A stretch of 64,000 nt of DNA from Deroplatys truncata (GCA_030765065.1 CM060986.1:76005573-76069572); one strand, 5' to 3'. Counted from the first letter of the stretch, positions 36,146 to 48,369 are shown. A program made the numbers and translations. Notes: generated by a model not told the origin, from the letters alone.

Positions 36146-37569
36146 AACGGGGTCAGGATCAATTCCCGTCTCTAGAACCCCCAGCTCTTTGCAACACAGG
36201 GAATAACACCTCCATTAATGAAGAAAGACAAGGCGATATCATAGACTCACCACAAGTGTCAATACAAATAGCAGGCGAAGCATACCAGGCTATCGTGGAC
36301 TCCGGAGCAATGGCTTCTTTATGCAGCATGGAGTTCTACAAAACGATCATATCGCGTGGAATAAAACTGCAAACATTGCCTGTTAAGAATGTTTACGCTA
36401 TCTTAGCAATAGGGAGAAAGAAAACCCGAATCCAACAACAAGTAATGATACCCTTTAACATTAAAGAGATAGACTTTGAGTATATTTTTCTAGTGGTTCC
36501 ACATTTAGTGACACAATTAATAATTGGGAGCGACCTGCTATCTGAATTCAGGGCTAATGTGAATTATAGAACAAGGGAGCTCACATTAGTGACAACAAAC
36601 AATGAAACAGTAACTACACATTTCCTCAAGACGCCAGGTATAACACCAGACTTAACGGAGGGTGAAAGAGACATCCATCAGAACAGGTTTTTTGTACAAG
36701 TCATCAGCCTTGGGGGCGAAATATGTAAAACGCAGGTAGAGATAGATGCTAGATTTTACGAGGAAGAGGAATTAGAAGATATTAATGAACTCGACGACGA
36801 AGAATATAGAGAAGATGAAATAAAGAATAATTATATAAAACCCGTGGGAGGCGCAAAGATAAGCGGACTGGATGACTTACCAAGTGAAGATGAAAAACAA
36901 TACCTGTACGGAGAGACGGACACCCGACAAATTAGAGAGTGCATTGCACGAAAGGTGAATGACATCTCAGCCCTCAGCAAACGACAAAAACAAACACTAA
37001 CTACAATTCTATGGAACAACAGAGAAGCATTTTCAGACAAAACAGGTTGCTTTAAAAATTACGAATATTCCTTTGAGGTGAAACCAGCTCCACCATGGAA
37101 ATATAAATGTAGAAATATACCGATAACACTTCAAAACGCAGTACATGACACGATAACACAAATGATTGAGCAGAAAATAATACAACCATCGAATTCGCCA
37201 TATATAAACCCCTTATGTGTTGTTGCAAAGAGCTCAGGAAAGGTTCGCATTACGAGAGACGCCCGTCACCTAAACACCTTTAGAAGACTCGACAAGATTA
37301 GGAAAACAGAATTAAGGAACAAACACATGAAACGCCACAGCAAGACATGGAACCCGAAAGAAGGAGATAAGGTTCTATACAAGGCACACCACAAGTCATC
37401 CATGTTGAAAAAAGAGAACAATAAATTACATTTGATGTGGCACGGTCCGGCCGTAATCCGGAAACAATTGAGTGATCGAGCTTTCGAATTACAAAACCCA
37501 CGTACTTTAAAAATAATTGGTAGGTACAATTTGGCCTTAATAAAACCGTACAAAGTAACTACAAAATGA
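36100..37569 (+). pseudogene. pol remnant: protease plus fused RT and integrase edges
   Basis: The frame is open from just after a TGA at 36097 to 37569 and lacks an ATG start, so expression would need a -1 shift from gag. Numbering from 36103: residues 63-72 (AIVDSGAMAS) and 139-145 (LIIGSDL) form an aspartic protease. Residues 216-242 are very acidic. Residues 318-391 are the start of reverse transcriptase (FEVKPAPPWKYKCRNIP to VRITRDARHLN). At about residue 393-400 the frame passes directly into the integrase C-terminal SH3-like region (NPKEGDKVLYKAHH to WHGPAVIRKQL). The RT palm with its YxDD motif, RNase H, zinc finger and DDE core are missing, roughly 3 kb, yet the frame is kept. Protease could still be active, but polymerase and integration functions cannot. 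Confidence 0.88.
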
Positions 37570-38749
37570 CGGGAAATGAACCACAATGTAACGTTAAATT
37601 GTCTCAGTAAGAAATTAAACCAGAAACATAAACACAGCAGTTGAATTAGCGTGTAGGAAAAACGTAAGGTCAATAACACAACGACCAGAACAGGGTAAAG
37701 GCATGGCACATACGAAAATAAGAGTAAAAGACTAGGAACTGTAAGAGTGTGAAACATGTAAATTTGTTAAACCTAAGGCAAAGAATGTAAATTCATATTA
37801 AACTTAAACAATATGCAAGAAAACTTAGTAATCTATGCAAAAGGTGTAGAGTTACAGAGAAAGGGGAAATATACTGTTAAGGCTTAACCAAAACAGAACA
37901 GAAGGACAATCATCTGGATATAGAAAATGTTAAAAGTCTCATCATGGTAAACACTGAACTATGATGCAAATGAGTGTAAAGAATATTATTATGTATTGAA
38001 TGTTAGGATAAGGTCATAGATTAAGTTCATTGTAAATAACATTAAGACCGCACTCATGAGCAAAACTAGGAACAAAATAAAAACGTAAATCTGTGGAAAA
38101 TTATGTTTACTTACATTCAGGTATAGGGACTTGCACAAAAATGTAAGGTCAGACAGACACGTGATTATTCCCAGGTAGACTCAAAAAGGTGAATGACATC
38201 CCTAAACAGTCACAACAACTCGTGTGAACAGTGAAAAGTGAAAAGTGCGCGAAATACGTGACCAGAAAATACAAAGCACTAGTACACGAAATGAAAACGA
38301 AAAAAAAAATGAGTGCTTAAGAAAGGGAAAGCATGTTTCACGAAAAGGAAACACGAAAATATACACCAGACAAAAAAAAACTAAAACAAGAAAACGAGGC
38401 CTGAATGAAAAGGGCGAAAAATAAATGAAAATGTAAATAGTTATAGAATAGGTTATAAGTAATAGATAAATTAGGTAAAGTAAAGTGCGCCACAAGGCAC
38501 CAGGAGACGCAGAAGTCAGTCCCTGGAAACAAATTTTCTATGTAAATTTTTCAGGTGGAGCCACAAGCATAATTTATAAGTTAAAATGTATATAAAACAG
38601 TTCGTCAGAACTAAGTATGGCAAAGCCTCACACAAGACGCGAGGGGGGAACTTTAGCGCAAACAGCGAAGCACTAGTTTCAGTGGGTTTTCAGACAAGCC
38701 ATTAATTTTATTCAGGCGCATAAAATGAATGCCTTATCTGAAGGGCATT
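37570..38749 (+). other. 3' non-coding part of LTR element
   Basis: About 1.2 kb, A-rich on the plus strand, without a plus-strand frame above 60 codons and no env-like gene. A purine run GCGAGGGGGGAA occurs at 38639-38650, about 100 nt before the LTR. The bases directly next to the LTR (GAAGGGCATT) make only a poor polypurine tract. Confidence 0.7.
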
Positions 38750-39913
38750 TGAAGTGATAAGATCCGCGAGTACTCCGCGAGTACAAGAATAACCATAGCC
38801 AGAAGAAAAGTTAAGATTAATGCACGAATCAAACAAAATAAGAAGGAGATAAAAGAGAATATTAAAGATTAAGTAAAGGGGGGAATAAACATTATTATGG
38901 ATGAAATAAAATAAAGTAGAGATGAAATAAAATATTATTACGGATGAAATAAAATAAAATAGAGACACGTATAAATAGATCAGAAAGTAAAAGAACGTGA
39001 AAGGAAACAGACACAAGAAAATATGCCAGAGGGCAAAACACTTAACAAATACAGGAAAGGCTAGCTGGAGAACAGTTAGGTCCTATTGAAATCGCCGAGT
39101 GCTCACCGGCGGGCGAAACAAAGAAACGGATGTGCTAGTCACTCAAGCGCACAGAAAATTAAATCAGCCGTGAATAACGAGTAACAGTAGAAACGCTAAC
39201 TGAGCCTAAGGGCAATGAAATTGAACCAATGGGTAGAAATCGCAGAGGAGCCATAGAACCAATAAGGAAGATTAAATGTCACGTGAATAGTAAAACCAGG
39301 GAACAAAACTAGAAAAGAGGCGTGAAATAGATTTTGGTCTAGGAGCAGGAGCGCGCTTTAGACACGCGAAAGATGGAACACTTTGTGTCGGGAAACGTTA
39401 GGAGGAGGACGTAGAAACTTGGTGTCGGGAAACGTTAGGAGGAGGATGTACAAACTTTGTGTCGGGAAGAGCTATGAGTAGGATGTAAAACTCTGCGTTG
39501 AGAAGAGCTAGGATGAAGACGATCTAGTTTGTGTTGGGAGGAGATAGAAAGAGAATGTTAGAATTCTGTATCGGGAAAAGAGATAGGGTAGCTAGGGATG
39601 ACAAAAGTCATATAGTAAGTAAAGGAGAAATAGAATAAATTCAAGGGTAAAAGCACGGAGACTGTAACGGGGAAAAGCTGATAGGAACGCGTCTTGTGTG
39701 AAGGGCCTGCAGTACGAAAACAGTGTGGATCTTCATAATAAATGGGCCATTGAGAGGAGTTGTGAGTATCATTCACCTCCCATCCACACAATCCCTGAGG
39801 TAAGATTCTCGTAACCCATCATCCTCTACCTGAGCAGCCGGCAATCACCTGAAACCCTACACCAAGACCTTACCAACCAGAAACGTTACCATTATTTTCC
39901 AAACCCCGCTACA
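38750..39913 (+). repeat. 3' LTR, 1164 bp
   Basis: Same sequence as the 5' LTR at a fixed offset of 6070, followed by CCCT. No substitution or indel was found when reading the two copies line by line. Confidence 0.95.
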
Positions 39914-39917
39914 CCCT

Positions 39918-40404
39918 TCAGCATAATTAGTTGAAATAATCCATGAACAAAATGAAATCAGTGAATTGGTTCATTCATACAGTCAGATGTGAGTGGAAAT
40001 TTTTAAATACCACAGACCAGCTTTGCTTCATATATGTTGAAGAAATTATTAATTTTGCTTATTGGTGTTTTCATAATTTGGAGCTCAAGAGTCTAATAAT
40101 TACAGTATTTGAGCCTTGAGAATATTAATAGGTTCATGCACAGATGAATAACTAACCATAGCATATATTATATGGATGGGAGATATTTTGTGACTGGAAC
40201 TCAGAATAAATAAATTATTATTATCATAAGAACAATATGATACTTATGCTAAAACTGGAGATATGTAATATGTCATTTGCTTTCAACAGCATGTTCAGAA
40301 AATGAAGCATTTTTTAACAGACAAGTGCTGTGAAATAGATACCTACTTTAACTCATTAAAAATTTTAATGGAACACAAGTTTGCATTGGTTCTGTTCAAT
40401 TCAA
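39918..40404. other. Unannotated AT-rich stretch
   Basis: No recognisable feature between the LTR element and the LINE relic. Confidence 0.35.
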
Positions 40405-41230
40405 TTCAGTTCTTTATTTCATCCAAATGTTCATGTTATATAGGAATTGTCAAAGTTACTTACATTTGTAAAAAACTACCCTAAGATTTAAAGTACATTG
40501 ATAAAACAAGATTTCTTTACATTCATAAATATTATTTACACATCTTTCAAACAATATTTACATATCTTACACATTAATCATTATGGATATATACATGTTT
40601 AATTTATATTCATCTATGCTATAAAATGCATTTTCTACTATTTTTTTATGGCTTTTAGATACACTTCTCGTTGCTGTAAGTCTTTTATTATTAGGTACTG
40701 CATTGTAGTTATCTTTCCCCTTACTTTCTATTGAACGATTGTTTAGTGTTCCTCTGTTCTGTAGAAATCATGCCTGGTTCTTTCATTATGAGTATTACTT
40801 TTTTTCTATCACCTATTTTATTCTTTAATATACATATATATACAAGGAACTGTTAATATTCCACATGTTTTGTAAATCTTCCCTACAAATATACCTGCTT
40901 TCCAAATTCCCAAAAATTCTAATTGGCTTTTTCTGTATTTAAATATTTTATTTACTTCCCTAGCTGTAATATTTCCCCAGAGTGTTAATCCATATTTTAT
41001 ATGTGAATATATGAGGGCATAATATACCTGTTTCAATGTTTTACTATCCATAGTAATTTTAACCTGTCACAATATGTATAAATCCCTGTTTATTTTTTTG
41101 TAATATGCATTATATGTGGTTTTCAGTGTAAATATTTATGTATAACAACTCCCAAGAAATTTGTGACCTGTACCTCAGGAATGATTTCTTCATCTACTTT
41201 AAGATTAATTGGTTCCATGATTTGCTAGTA
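40405..41230 (-). pseudogene. Non-LTR retrotransposon RT C-terminal relic
   Basis: On the minus strand, NLKVDEEIIPEVQVTNFLGV (about 41160-41215) is the post-palm motif of LINE reverse transcriptases. It is followed after a frame change by LKQVYYALIYSHIKYGLTLW and then KTCGILTVPCIYMYIKE (40818-41040), the thumb-region Y-Y-A-L...Y-G-x-x-x-W motif of jockey-like elements. The sequence down to about 40405 resembles its 3' untranslated tail. Stops and a frameshift make it inactive. Confidence 0.7.
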
Positions 41231-42520
41231 TGCTCAGAATATGAGCACATAATTTAATTATTTTGTAGGAAACATTGTGCTTCTCTACTGAACTGTTCTC
41301 AAAGGCAAAGAAGGATAAAAGGTTGCTTTGCTCCTCAAGGAAATAGAAACAAGCATCTGGTTATGGATGAAGGAGGTGCTGAAGGAAATGATTATGAGAT
41401 GAAAGTTAACTGATTGACAATTAGGTACCATATTGGGTAAGTAGAAATATTTAAGTATTCTTAGTTAATAGCATCATATACTAATAAATCATTACGAAAC
41501 ATGTCAATACAAAAATTATAGAAATAATGGAGAAAAATTATTACTTTGGAATGTCTGCTGTTAAGCATGTGCACAATTTCTGAAAGGGGATGCAATTATT
41601 GGTACATAGATAGATTGATTTAAACTGTAATTATAAAAAAGACGTTTTGATGCCTGAATTTTTCTACAATGACATTTATTATGCAAGGAGTATAAAATAT
41701 GTGAAAATCTAAAAATAGCTATACTTTTTTGTTTTGGAAAGAAATTTACACTTAAACACAACCACAATAAATGAGAAACACAGAAAATGTTTTTTTTCTT
41801 TTATGGGGTTGTGGCCACATCCCTTGCACACATCTGCTACACATCAGTGGTTGTGCTACCTTACATTGTGTTCATGCAAAAGGAGTTTGAAACAAGATAA
41901 AGAGAAAAAAACAAAAGGTAAACGTTGTTGCAACTATATTAACTATAATAACATTGTGAATGTTGTTTACTTTGTCAGTACTCTTTAAATTATATAGGTA
42001 TCAAAACTTCAAGTAATCACCGTATTCGATACACACAATAGCAAGGAGTGCAGCACCATAACATAAATTAATAATGCAGCTGTTATCAGTTACTACAAAG
42101 AATCCAGTTAAGTTAAAAAATGTATTTTATTTTTTACTTTAGGAGCCCAAACCTTCTGCAACTAATCAAAATTTTTGGTTTTGAAAAAAGAAACCGATGT
42201 ATGGTGGACTACTATGAATCTAAAATTATAACCTTTTTTTTTTTGTGTGTCTTTCCCCCCTTTAACCAATCGCTATGAAACTTAGAATATAACATAGAAA
42301 TTAGATCCCACTTACAGAGAATGGATTATTGTGTATGTTATCACTTCCCCCAAAGGGGGTGTAAGAAGGAGAACAAAGTCAATAAATTGAAATATTTCGC
42401 TTATCAAATTCTGTAAAAACATTTTACACCACAGAAGCTAATAAGCAAATTTTTTCTGACAAATGCTGGTGTATTTCATTGCTGTTATCCATGTACTAAA
42501 TTAATTAATATTCACTGCAG
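41231..42520. other. Unannotated AT-rich stretch
   Basis: Only short chance frames. No TE or RNA signature was recognised. Confidence 0.35.
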
Positions 42521-42527
42521 TATGATC

Positions 42528-42672
42528 CTGAATCTTTTATTGTCAGTTTTTGGTTACCATGGAAAGTAGCATAAGTTTGTGTAATAATAAACTTAAGAAT
42601 CTGAATCTTTTATTGCCAGTTTTGGTTGCCATGGGAAATAGCAAAACTTTGTGTAATATTAAACTTATTACT
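42528..42672 (+). repeat. Tandem duplication, ~69 bp unit
   Basis: CTGAATCTTTTATTGTCAGT occurs at about 42530 and again, with one change, at 42600. Both are followed by TTTTGGTTACCATGG-like and GTGTAATAATAAACTTA-like sequence. Two imperfect copies. Confidence 0.8.
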
Positions 42673-42757
42673 TATTTTTTAGTTTTTATTACCATCTCAG
42701 AAAAAAAAACCTGTTTAATATTGGTGTTGTAAACATCCCACGAATGTATCTATACTT

Positions 42758-43085
42758 TACAGAGAAAGAGAGAGGGTGAGAAGGTATAAAGTGAGAGGGC
42801 AAAGAAATGTGGGGAGAGAGAGAGACTAAAAGAATTAGAGAATGAGAGAGATTGAGAGATAAAGAGTATGAGAGAGAGGAAGATAAGACAGAGAGGAAGT
42901 AAGAGATAGGGAGAGTTTGAGAACAAGAGAGAGGGGAGGTAAAAGACTTCTACAGTTAACACAAATTATATGAGTGCAATTTCAGGTTGTGTAGTGATTT
43001 GCAGAAAGCTTTTCAGGACTTTCTCTCCCTCCTTCCTTCTCTTCCTCCCTCTCTATCTCTCTTTCTCTCTCCCTCTCTCCATCGT
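42758..43085. repeat. GA-rich tract followed by CT-rich tract
   Basis: Bases 42758-42945 are almost all purine with many GAGA units. Bases 43018-43082 are almost all pyrimidine with CTCT units. The two can pair as a long imperfect hairpin. Confidence 0.85.
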
Positions 43086-43389
43086 TGTAACTGGAATATT
43101 TCAATTTGAACAAACTAACTGTAGCACATGAAGTGTCAAACGGTCAGTAAATAAAACGGTTAAACAGTATTAAAAAAATATTTTCCATTTATACTATGGG
43201 ATTTTGCCATAAATTATTGCACCAACTCTGTTACATCTTTATATTTGCATCATGACATTGGATACCGAATATCTTGTACGTATCAATTGAATATTATGTA
43301 TCTTTTTTGTTTCACAATATAAAATTCTCTTCATGAATATTTAATCACAAGCTTTAAATTCGTATCCTTTACAAAACAAAACAAAAAAA

Positions 43390-44242
43390 AACATAAAAAT
43401 CTGATGTGTTACACTGACTTGACTTTCTCTACTCTTGTACAAACTATTTTTACAAACGCTTATTCTCCATATGTTTCATGTTAATCGAGATATCGAGATG
43501 TTAATCTTATTGCTAATTTTCTTGTAGATGCAAGGGGAATTGGTAGGTTTTAACCGATGGTCAAATATTTTAAGAGCCGGTTGCTATGTGGAGTATTCCA
43601 TTCACTTCGCATTACCAGGACAAAAAAAATGAATAACGAATTTCTATTTGAGAAAATTTAAGGGAATAACAAGCAATATCTCGAAAATGGCTCACTTAAC
43701 AACAAAAATGTATATGACATAAATTGTGTATTTTAACGTGATCTACATTTTTTGTGTAGTAACATTTTGTCTATCTCTTATGGTTTACCAGTTATGCAAA
43801 AGTCGTTCACAATGAAGAATACTTTTGGAGACATTCCCAGAAAATTCAAGATATACATTTGATTTGTCATGAAAATATCTTAAACATATGATATGTTAAT
43901 CAAAATCATTAGAGCCATTTTTGAGAAAATTAAAATTTTCAAAAAATGTTCGATGTAAAGGGTAATATGGGGTGGGGGGATTTTCTTGAAAAACTATGTG
44001 TCGCATCTCTGGAAGATACTGAACCTAAATACCAAGTTTGGTGTTTATCCGACTGTTCGTTTCTGAGTTATGCTGTTCACAGACACACACACGGACATGT
44101 TTCCAAAAATGCTTTTTTTTTTTTTTTTTTTTTTTGATTCAGGAGGTCTTAAAACACATATTTCCGGTGAAATCTCGGTATCGAATTTTTGGGTGGAATA
44201 CAATACTTCCCTTACTTATTATACGTAGTAGAGAAAGTAAAA
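43390..44242 (+). repeat. Copy of the ~0.9 kb repeat
   Basis: Opens AAAAATCTGATGTGTTACAC and GACTTTCTCTACTCTTG, and ends TACGTAGTAGAGAAAGTAAA. The microsatellite slot holds ACACACACACGGACATG, and a 24-base poly-T lies at about 44115-44136. Confidence 0.85.
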
Positions 44243-45385
44243 CGACTGGAGCTTTGATTCTTCACATCGCACGTTTGTCTATTTAATTTATTCACATCTT
44301 GTAGAAAATGTTGCCCACATTGAAATGAGTCAGTCGATATTTAAAGCGGCATTACAAAAGCATAAGTGTACAAATGCCTTCAACATCCAAACAAAAAATT
44401 TTGTTCAACGAAAAGAAAAATAAGAAGACTACTCTTCCATCAGGATCATTCAGATAAATGGCGAAAATGTGTCACTAGTATCCGAATCGGAATATGATAA
44501 CAAAAAAAGAAGAAAGACAAGTTGAAGGCTATCGATCTCTTAGATAGGAATCTTTCAGTTCTGTGGTAAAACATGGGTCACGATTGAAGTCCAAAAAGAT
44601 GAGAAAATTTCATAGGTACTTATGTTGTCCAAACTCATCGAAAATGAACGGGGAAATACCCGTCTCATGTAAAGCATCACCATACTGTCAGCAGTCGATA
44701 TCGGTCGCCAGAACCAACCGCCAGTTATAGTTTTGAAATAGTTTTATGCTTAAAATTTCTGAATATGTTATATTCATATTCCTCAAGTAGTATTCAGAAT
44801 CGTCGAATACGTTGTCATGTAACTGCAGAAATTGTTAGGAAACATTTTCTCACTACACGTATTTTGGTAGGGAGTGGCCTTGTATTCTTAAAAACAGCCG
44901 TCACCTATGGGGAATATTCTGTACTGTTAGTTTTGTCAAAAGTTTCATCTACAACCTTTTAAGATTCTGTTAACATCATAAACTCAGCGATTTGGATGTA
45001 CCTATACCATTGGAAGAAGGATGTAGTTACCAGTGGAAGAAGACTGCTATCACTTGCACATATTTATATTAACCGTGTAATAGTTTTGTTCTCAGCATTC
45101 TCCTCACGTTACTGTTCCATGAAGTAATGATTTAACTACCTAGGTACTACAAAATACTTATATTCATTCTTAAGAGAAATAGTGGTCAGAATGCTACTAT
45201 AGGTGCCAGCTGGAGAAGTTTCTTTAACTAGTATCATACCATACTATACCAGAATATAGAATTGTGAATGTGGGAGTGAATGTAAACGTGTTTCAGAATA
45301 AAAATAATTAGAAGCCTAGTGCTAAAAATGCAGCGCCAGCGAATTAATGACAAGGAATTGTTCTTAAACGCAATGCCGCTTACAT
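44243..45385. other. Unrecognised sequence
   Basis: No long frame. A few moderately GC-rich patches (44640-44720) have no recognisable motif. Confidence 0.3.
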
Positions 45386-45665
45386 CACCAAAGGGTTAAC
45401 GGCGGCGGCTGTGTTGTCCTCCGTTCAAACCCGATGGAAGGCGATGGATTTTTTCGGGCGTAAAAATCCTTAGCATGGCTTCCTTCAGAAGGGAAGTAAA
45501 GCCGATGGTCCCGTGTCGTAGATTTACGGCACGTAAAAGGACCTCAAGCCTGATGAAGTTGTCTCTGAGCAAAATTACCAGTCTTTCACGCCCAATATAG
45601 AATGGGACGTTAAGGACCACAGCAGTTAATGAGCATTCATAAATAAATTCAATTTAATTTTTAAT
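45386..45665 (+). repeat. SINE, plus orientation
   Basis: A B-box CGTTCAAACCC near 45422 is followed by a body (GGCGTAAAAATCCTTAGCAT, CGTGTCGTAGATTTACGGCA, CCTCAAGCCTGATGAAG) and an AT-rich tail ending CATAAATAAATTCAATTTAA. The inverted copy at 48985-49245 has the same body. The A-box is poor. Confidence 0.75.
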
Positions 45666-45685
45666 TTGGCGGCTATACTTATATG

Positions 45686-45687
45686 AA

Positions 45688-45752
<65 letters not shown>
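45686..45752 (+). repeat. (ATT)n microsatellite
   Basis: About 22 uninterrupted ATT/TTA units, immediately before a copy of the ~0.9 kb repeat. Confidence 0.95.
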
Positions 45753-46606
45753 GTGTTCCATTCACATGACTCTGTACCTTCTTTCGTTTATTAGTGGGTA
45801 GGTATACAAATTATTCTTACGAAAGTTTATTTTCCTATGTACTTCATTTTAATCGAGTTAAACCTATCCTAAAATAACTACATTGCACATTTCGTTTCAG
45901 ATACAGAGAGAAAAGCGATAGGCAAATGTTTAAGAACTGGGCGCTATATGCTGGCCTCAAAATTCCATACGCTTTCTATGAAATCGCGAGAAACAATTGA
46001 AAATCAACAGGACTTTAAAAATAAGTATAATGGAACAGTTCGAACCATTAACAACGGATATCTCGGAAATGGCTAATGTAACAAAAAAGTGTTATTTGAA
46101 ATAAATTAATTATACGTTTTAAAGAGATTTACATTTTTTGTGTGGTACGTTTCCGTCTGTTGCTTTAAGTTTACCAGTTATGTCAGATTATATCAATTTC
46201 CTTCCGAACGAAGAGAACTTCACAAGCTATTCAGAAAATTCAAGATATACATTTTATTTGTCATATAAACATCTTTAATATATGGTATTTTAATCCAAAT
46301 CGTTAGAGCCATTTTTCAGAAAATAAAAAACTTCGAAAATGTCCAATGTAAAGGGTATTTTAAGGTGGGGGATTTTCTTGAAAATCTTCGTGTCGCATCT
46401 TTGGAAGGCAATGAAGCTAAATACCAAGTTTAGTATTTATCCGACGTTTCGTTTTTGAGTTATGATGTTCATAGATGCGCGCGCGGATCTTTTTCTAAAA
46501 ATTCTGTTTTTTGGATTCAGGGGCTCTCAAAACATGTATTTCCGGTGAACTCTCGATATGGAATTTTTTGTTCTCTACCTACTATGTACGGGTAGAGAAA
46601 GTAACA
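45752..46606 (+). repeat. Copy of the ~0.9 kb repeat, second subfamily
   Basis: Opens ATGTGTTCCATTCACATGAC and carries the TTAGTGGGTAGGTATACAAA 5' variant shared with 23346-24180. Ends GGGTAGAGAAAGTAACAG. The microsatellite slot is reduced to GATGCGCGCGCGGATC. Confidence 0.75.
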
Positions 46607-46933
46607 GCAAACACAGTGTTTTGGGGGGTGGGCTTCAATCAGCTCTTCCCCAATAAGTCCATTTTAATTTAACTCTAGTCTGGTTCCGAGTCTTGATAGT
46701 GAAAGCGGCTAAACCGTCTCCTACGCGCGTAGGAATTGCTAGTCCAAAGAGCATTACGGGAAAATGGGGAAGATAATAGAAGGAGCAACTCTGTGGCAGC
46801 TCGTTAAAGAGCAAAGGCAAACAAAACCCTTAAAAAATAAGCTCCAAGTTTGCTACGTTCCCTCTTCCAGTGATTTCTCCTACACTTGTTTTCGGCTGCG
46901 CAAACTTGTTCTCAGTATTCTGGAACTGCATAA

Positions 46934-47500
46934 TACAGGGTGTTTTTAAGGTAATTACCGATTATTTTTTAAAATAACATTATTTTCCAAACACTTTATC
47001 ATTCATTACCTTACACCTTACATTACTTCTCCACATAGTCACCGTCGTTATTCAGGCACTTGTGTAACGGGAAACCAGTTCTTGTATGCCTTAGTCAAGG
47101 AATAATGCAGCCTGTGATGAAAGCAAAGTCTGCACTTCTCCCAACGTCATCGTTTTCCACAAAGGAATGAAAATCGTTGTTGCCAAATCTGGACTGTAGG
47201 GAGGGTGTTCGAATTGTTCCCAATTAAATGATGTGATCAGATCTTGAGTTTGTTTGGCTATGTGTGGCCGGGCATTGTCCTTAATTATTGTTCCCCATAA
47301 ACTCTCACAATTGATGATGCATGTTTGCTGGCGTAACATTTCTCGCATTCAAAAAAAAAATCACTGATCTGACTTCATAGTCGGCGGGTAGATACTTTAG
47401 AACATTTTTAAACTCACTAACACAAGGAAAACACAAAGTGACGACCGCTCACAGCTGCGTTGGCTTCCTAATGAATGGGGGAAGTCATCGCGCATGTTCA
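46934..47500 (-). pseudogene. Internally deleted mariner relic
   Basis: On the minus strand a piece of the extreme N-terminal region (YEVRSVIFF then LNARNVTPANMHHQL, 47300-47395) runs within a few dozen bases into the catalytic part (DNARPHIAKQTQDLITSF, then EQFEHPPYSPDL). It ends in a broken C-terminus, with a remnant of the final GDYVEK-like motif at about 47035. The bulk of the transposase between them is missing. The left end, ACAGGGTGTTTTTAAGGTAA at 46935, is probably the terminal repeat. A matching right end was not found. Confidence 0.65.
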
Positions 47501-47833
47501 TAATCGCGAATGCAAGGGCAAAATATTAAAACAAAATACGCCTCGTAGCTGTAACAGTTTCAATGGACTTTGCTAAGCCCCTTTTTCGTTTGGCTATTTT
47601 GCGAGAAGCTTGGTGCTATAATCCATAAATTGATGTTTTAATCTCCAATTTTGCGGTATTTGATTGCGAGCAAGCAGGTTGAACTTACTTAAACGTGCTC
47701 CGGAAGTGAATATTTCAGCCAGAACACACAGAGAGGTGCATGGCATATTTTGTTCGGGCTTGGTGTCTTCAGTCCGGAGTCGACAGAATCCTATGAATTT
47801 CCTGTGGTCAGTATCCCGACTTCTCAAAGTAAA

Positions 47834-48220
47834 GGTTCTGAGTTCGATTCCCGGCTAGAGAGGGTAAATTTTTTGCATTAGAATTTTTAACCACCATCTG
47901 CAGAGTCTGAAAGTATGAACTGGGAATGAATGTTATTTTACCTCAAAACGAATAAAAACCCCATTGTAGTAACTCTACAATTAGAGTTACTAACACCATC
48001 AGTTTCTCCAGCCAAAGCAGCTGACCATTAGAAGTCCTGGGTTTGATTTCCGGCTAGAGAGAGTTAATTTTCTTTCATTAGAATCTTTCCCCATCATCCG
48101 CAGAGTCTGAAAGTATGAACTTGGGAATGAATGTTTTTTCACCTCAAAACGAATAAAAATCCAATGCTAACCTGATTTAGAGTTTCTAATATTATCAGTT
48201 TCTCCAGAAAGCAGCTAATA
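47834..48220 (+). repeat. Two tandem SINE-like units, ~200 bp period
   Basis: Each unit contains a B-box (GAGTTCGATTCCCGGCTAGA at 47840, GGGTTTGATTTCCGGCTAGA at 48039), then TCTGCAGAGTCTGAAAGTAT or its variant, then TTACCTCAAAACGAATAAAA, then AGTTTCTCCAG. A third, lone relative lies at 52186-52262. Confidence 0.65.
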
Positions 48221-48369
48221 TAACCATAGAAGTTGAAGAGAGCCTTAGATATTACGTATACTTATGCAACATTTCATAATACTTCCTGTTCTGAAAGCAA
48301 ATATCAGTCGCAGATGACATACTCAATGGCTGCTAAGGTAGTAAGATCAGCACCGTCAGCACAATAGCA

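Larger units (their letters stand above)
32680..39913 (+). mobile_element. Young, internally deleted Ty3/gypsy-type LTR retrotransposon
   Basis: Complete from LTR to LTR (7234 bp), flanked by CCCT duplications. Order: LTR, primer-binding site, gag, a pol with protease and only the edges of RT and integrase, 1.2 kb without an ORF, LTR. There is no env-like frame. LTRs at a constant offset of 6070 read identical, so integration is recent. Because RT palm, RNase H and integrase core are missing, it must have been copied using proteins of an intact relative. It is inserted 20 bp past a Tc1 element. Confidence 0.93.

Noticed and set aside
37266-37757. Minus-strand frame of 163 codons
   Set aside because: Antisense to the pol remnant and A-rich 3' region; no motif.
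37570-38749. Search for an env gene in the LTR element
   Set aside because: No plus-strand frame of useful length and no signal or transmembrane pattern.
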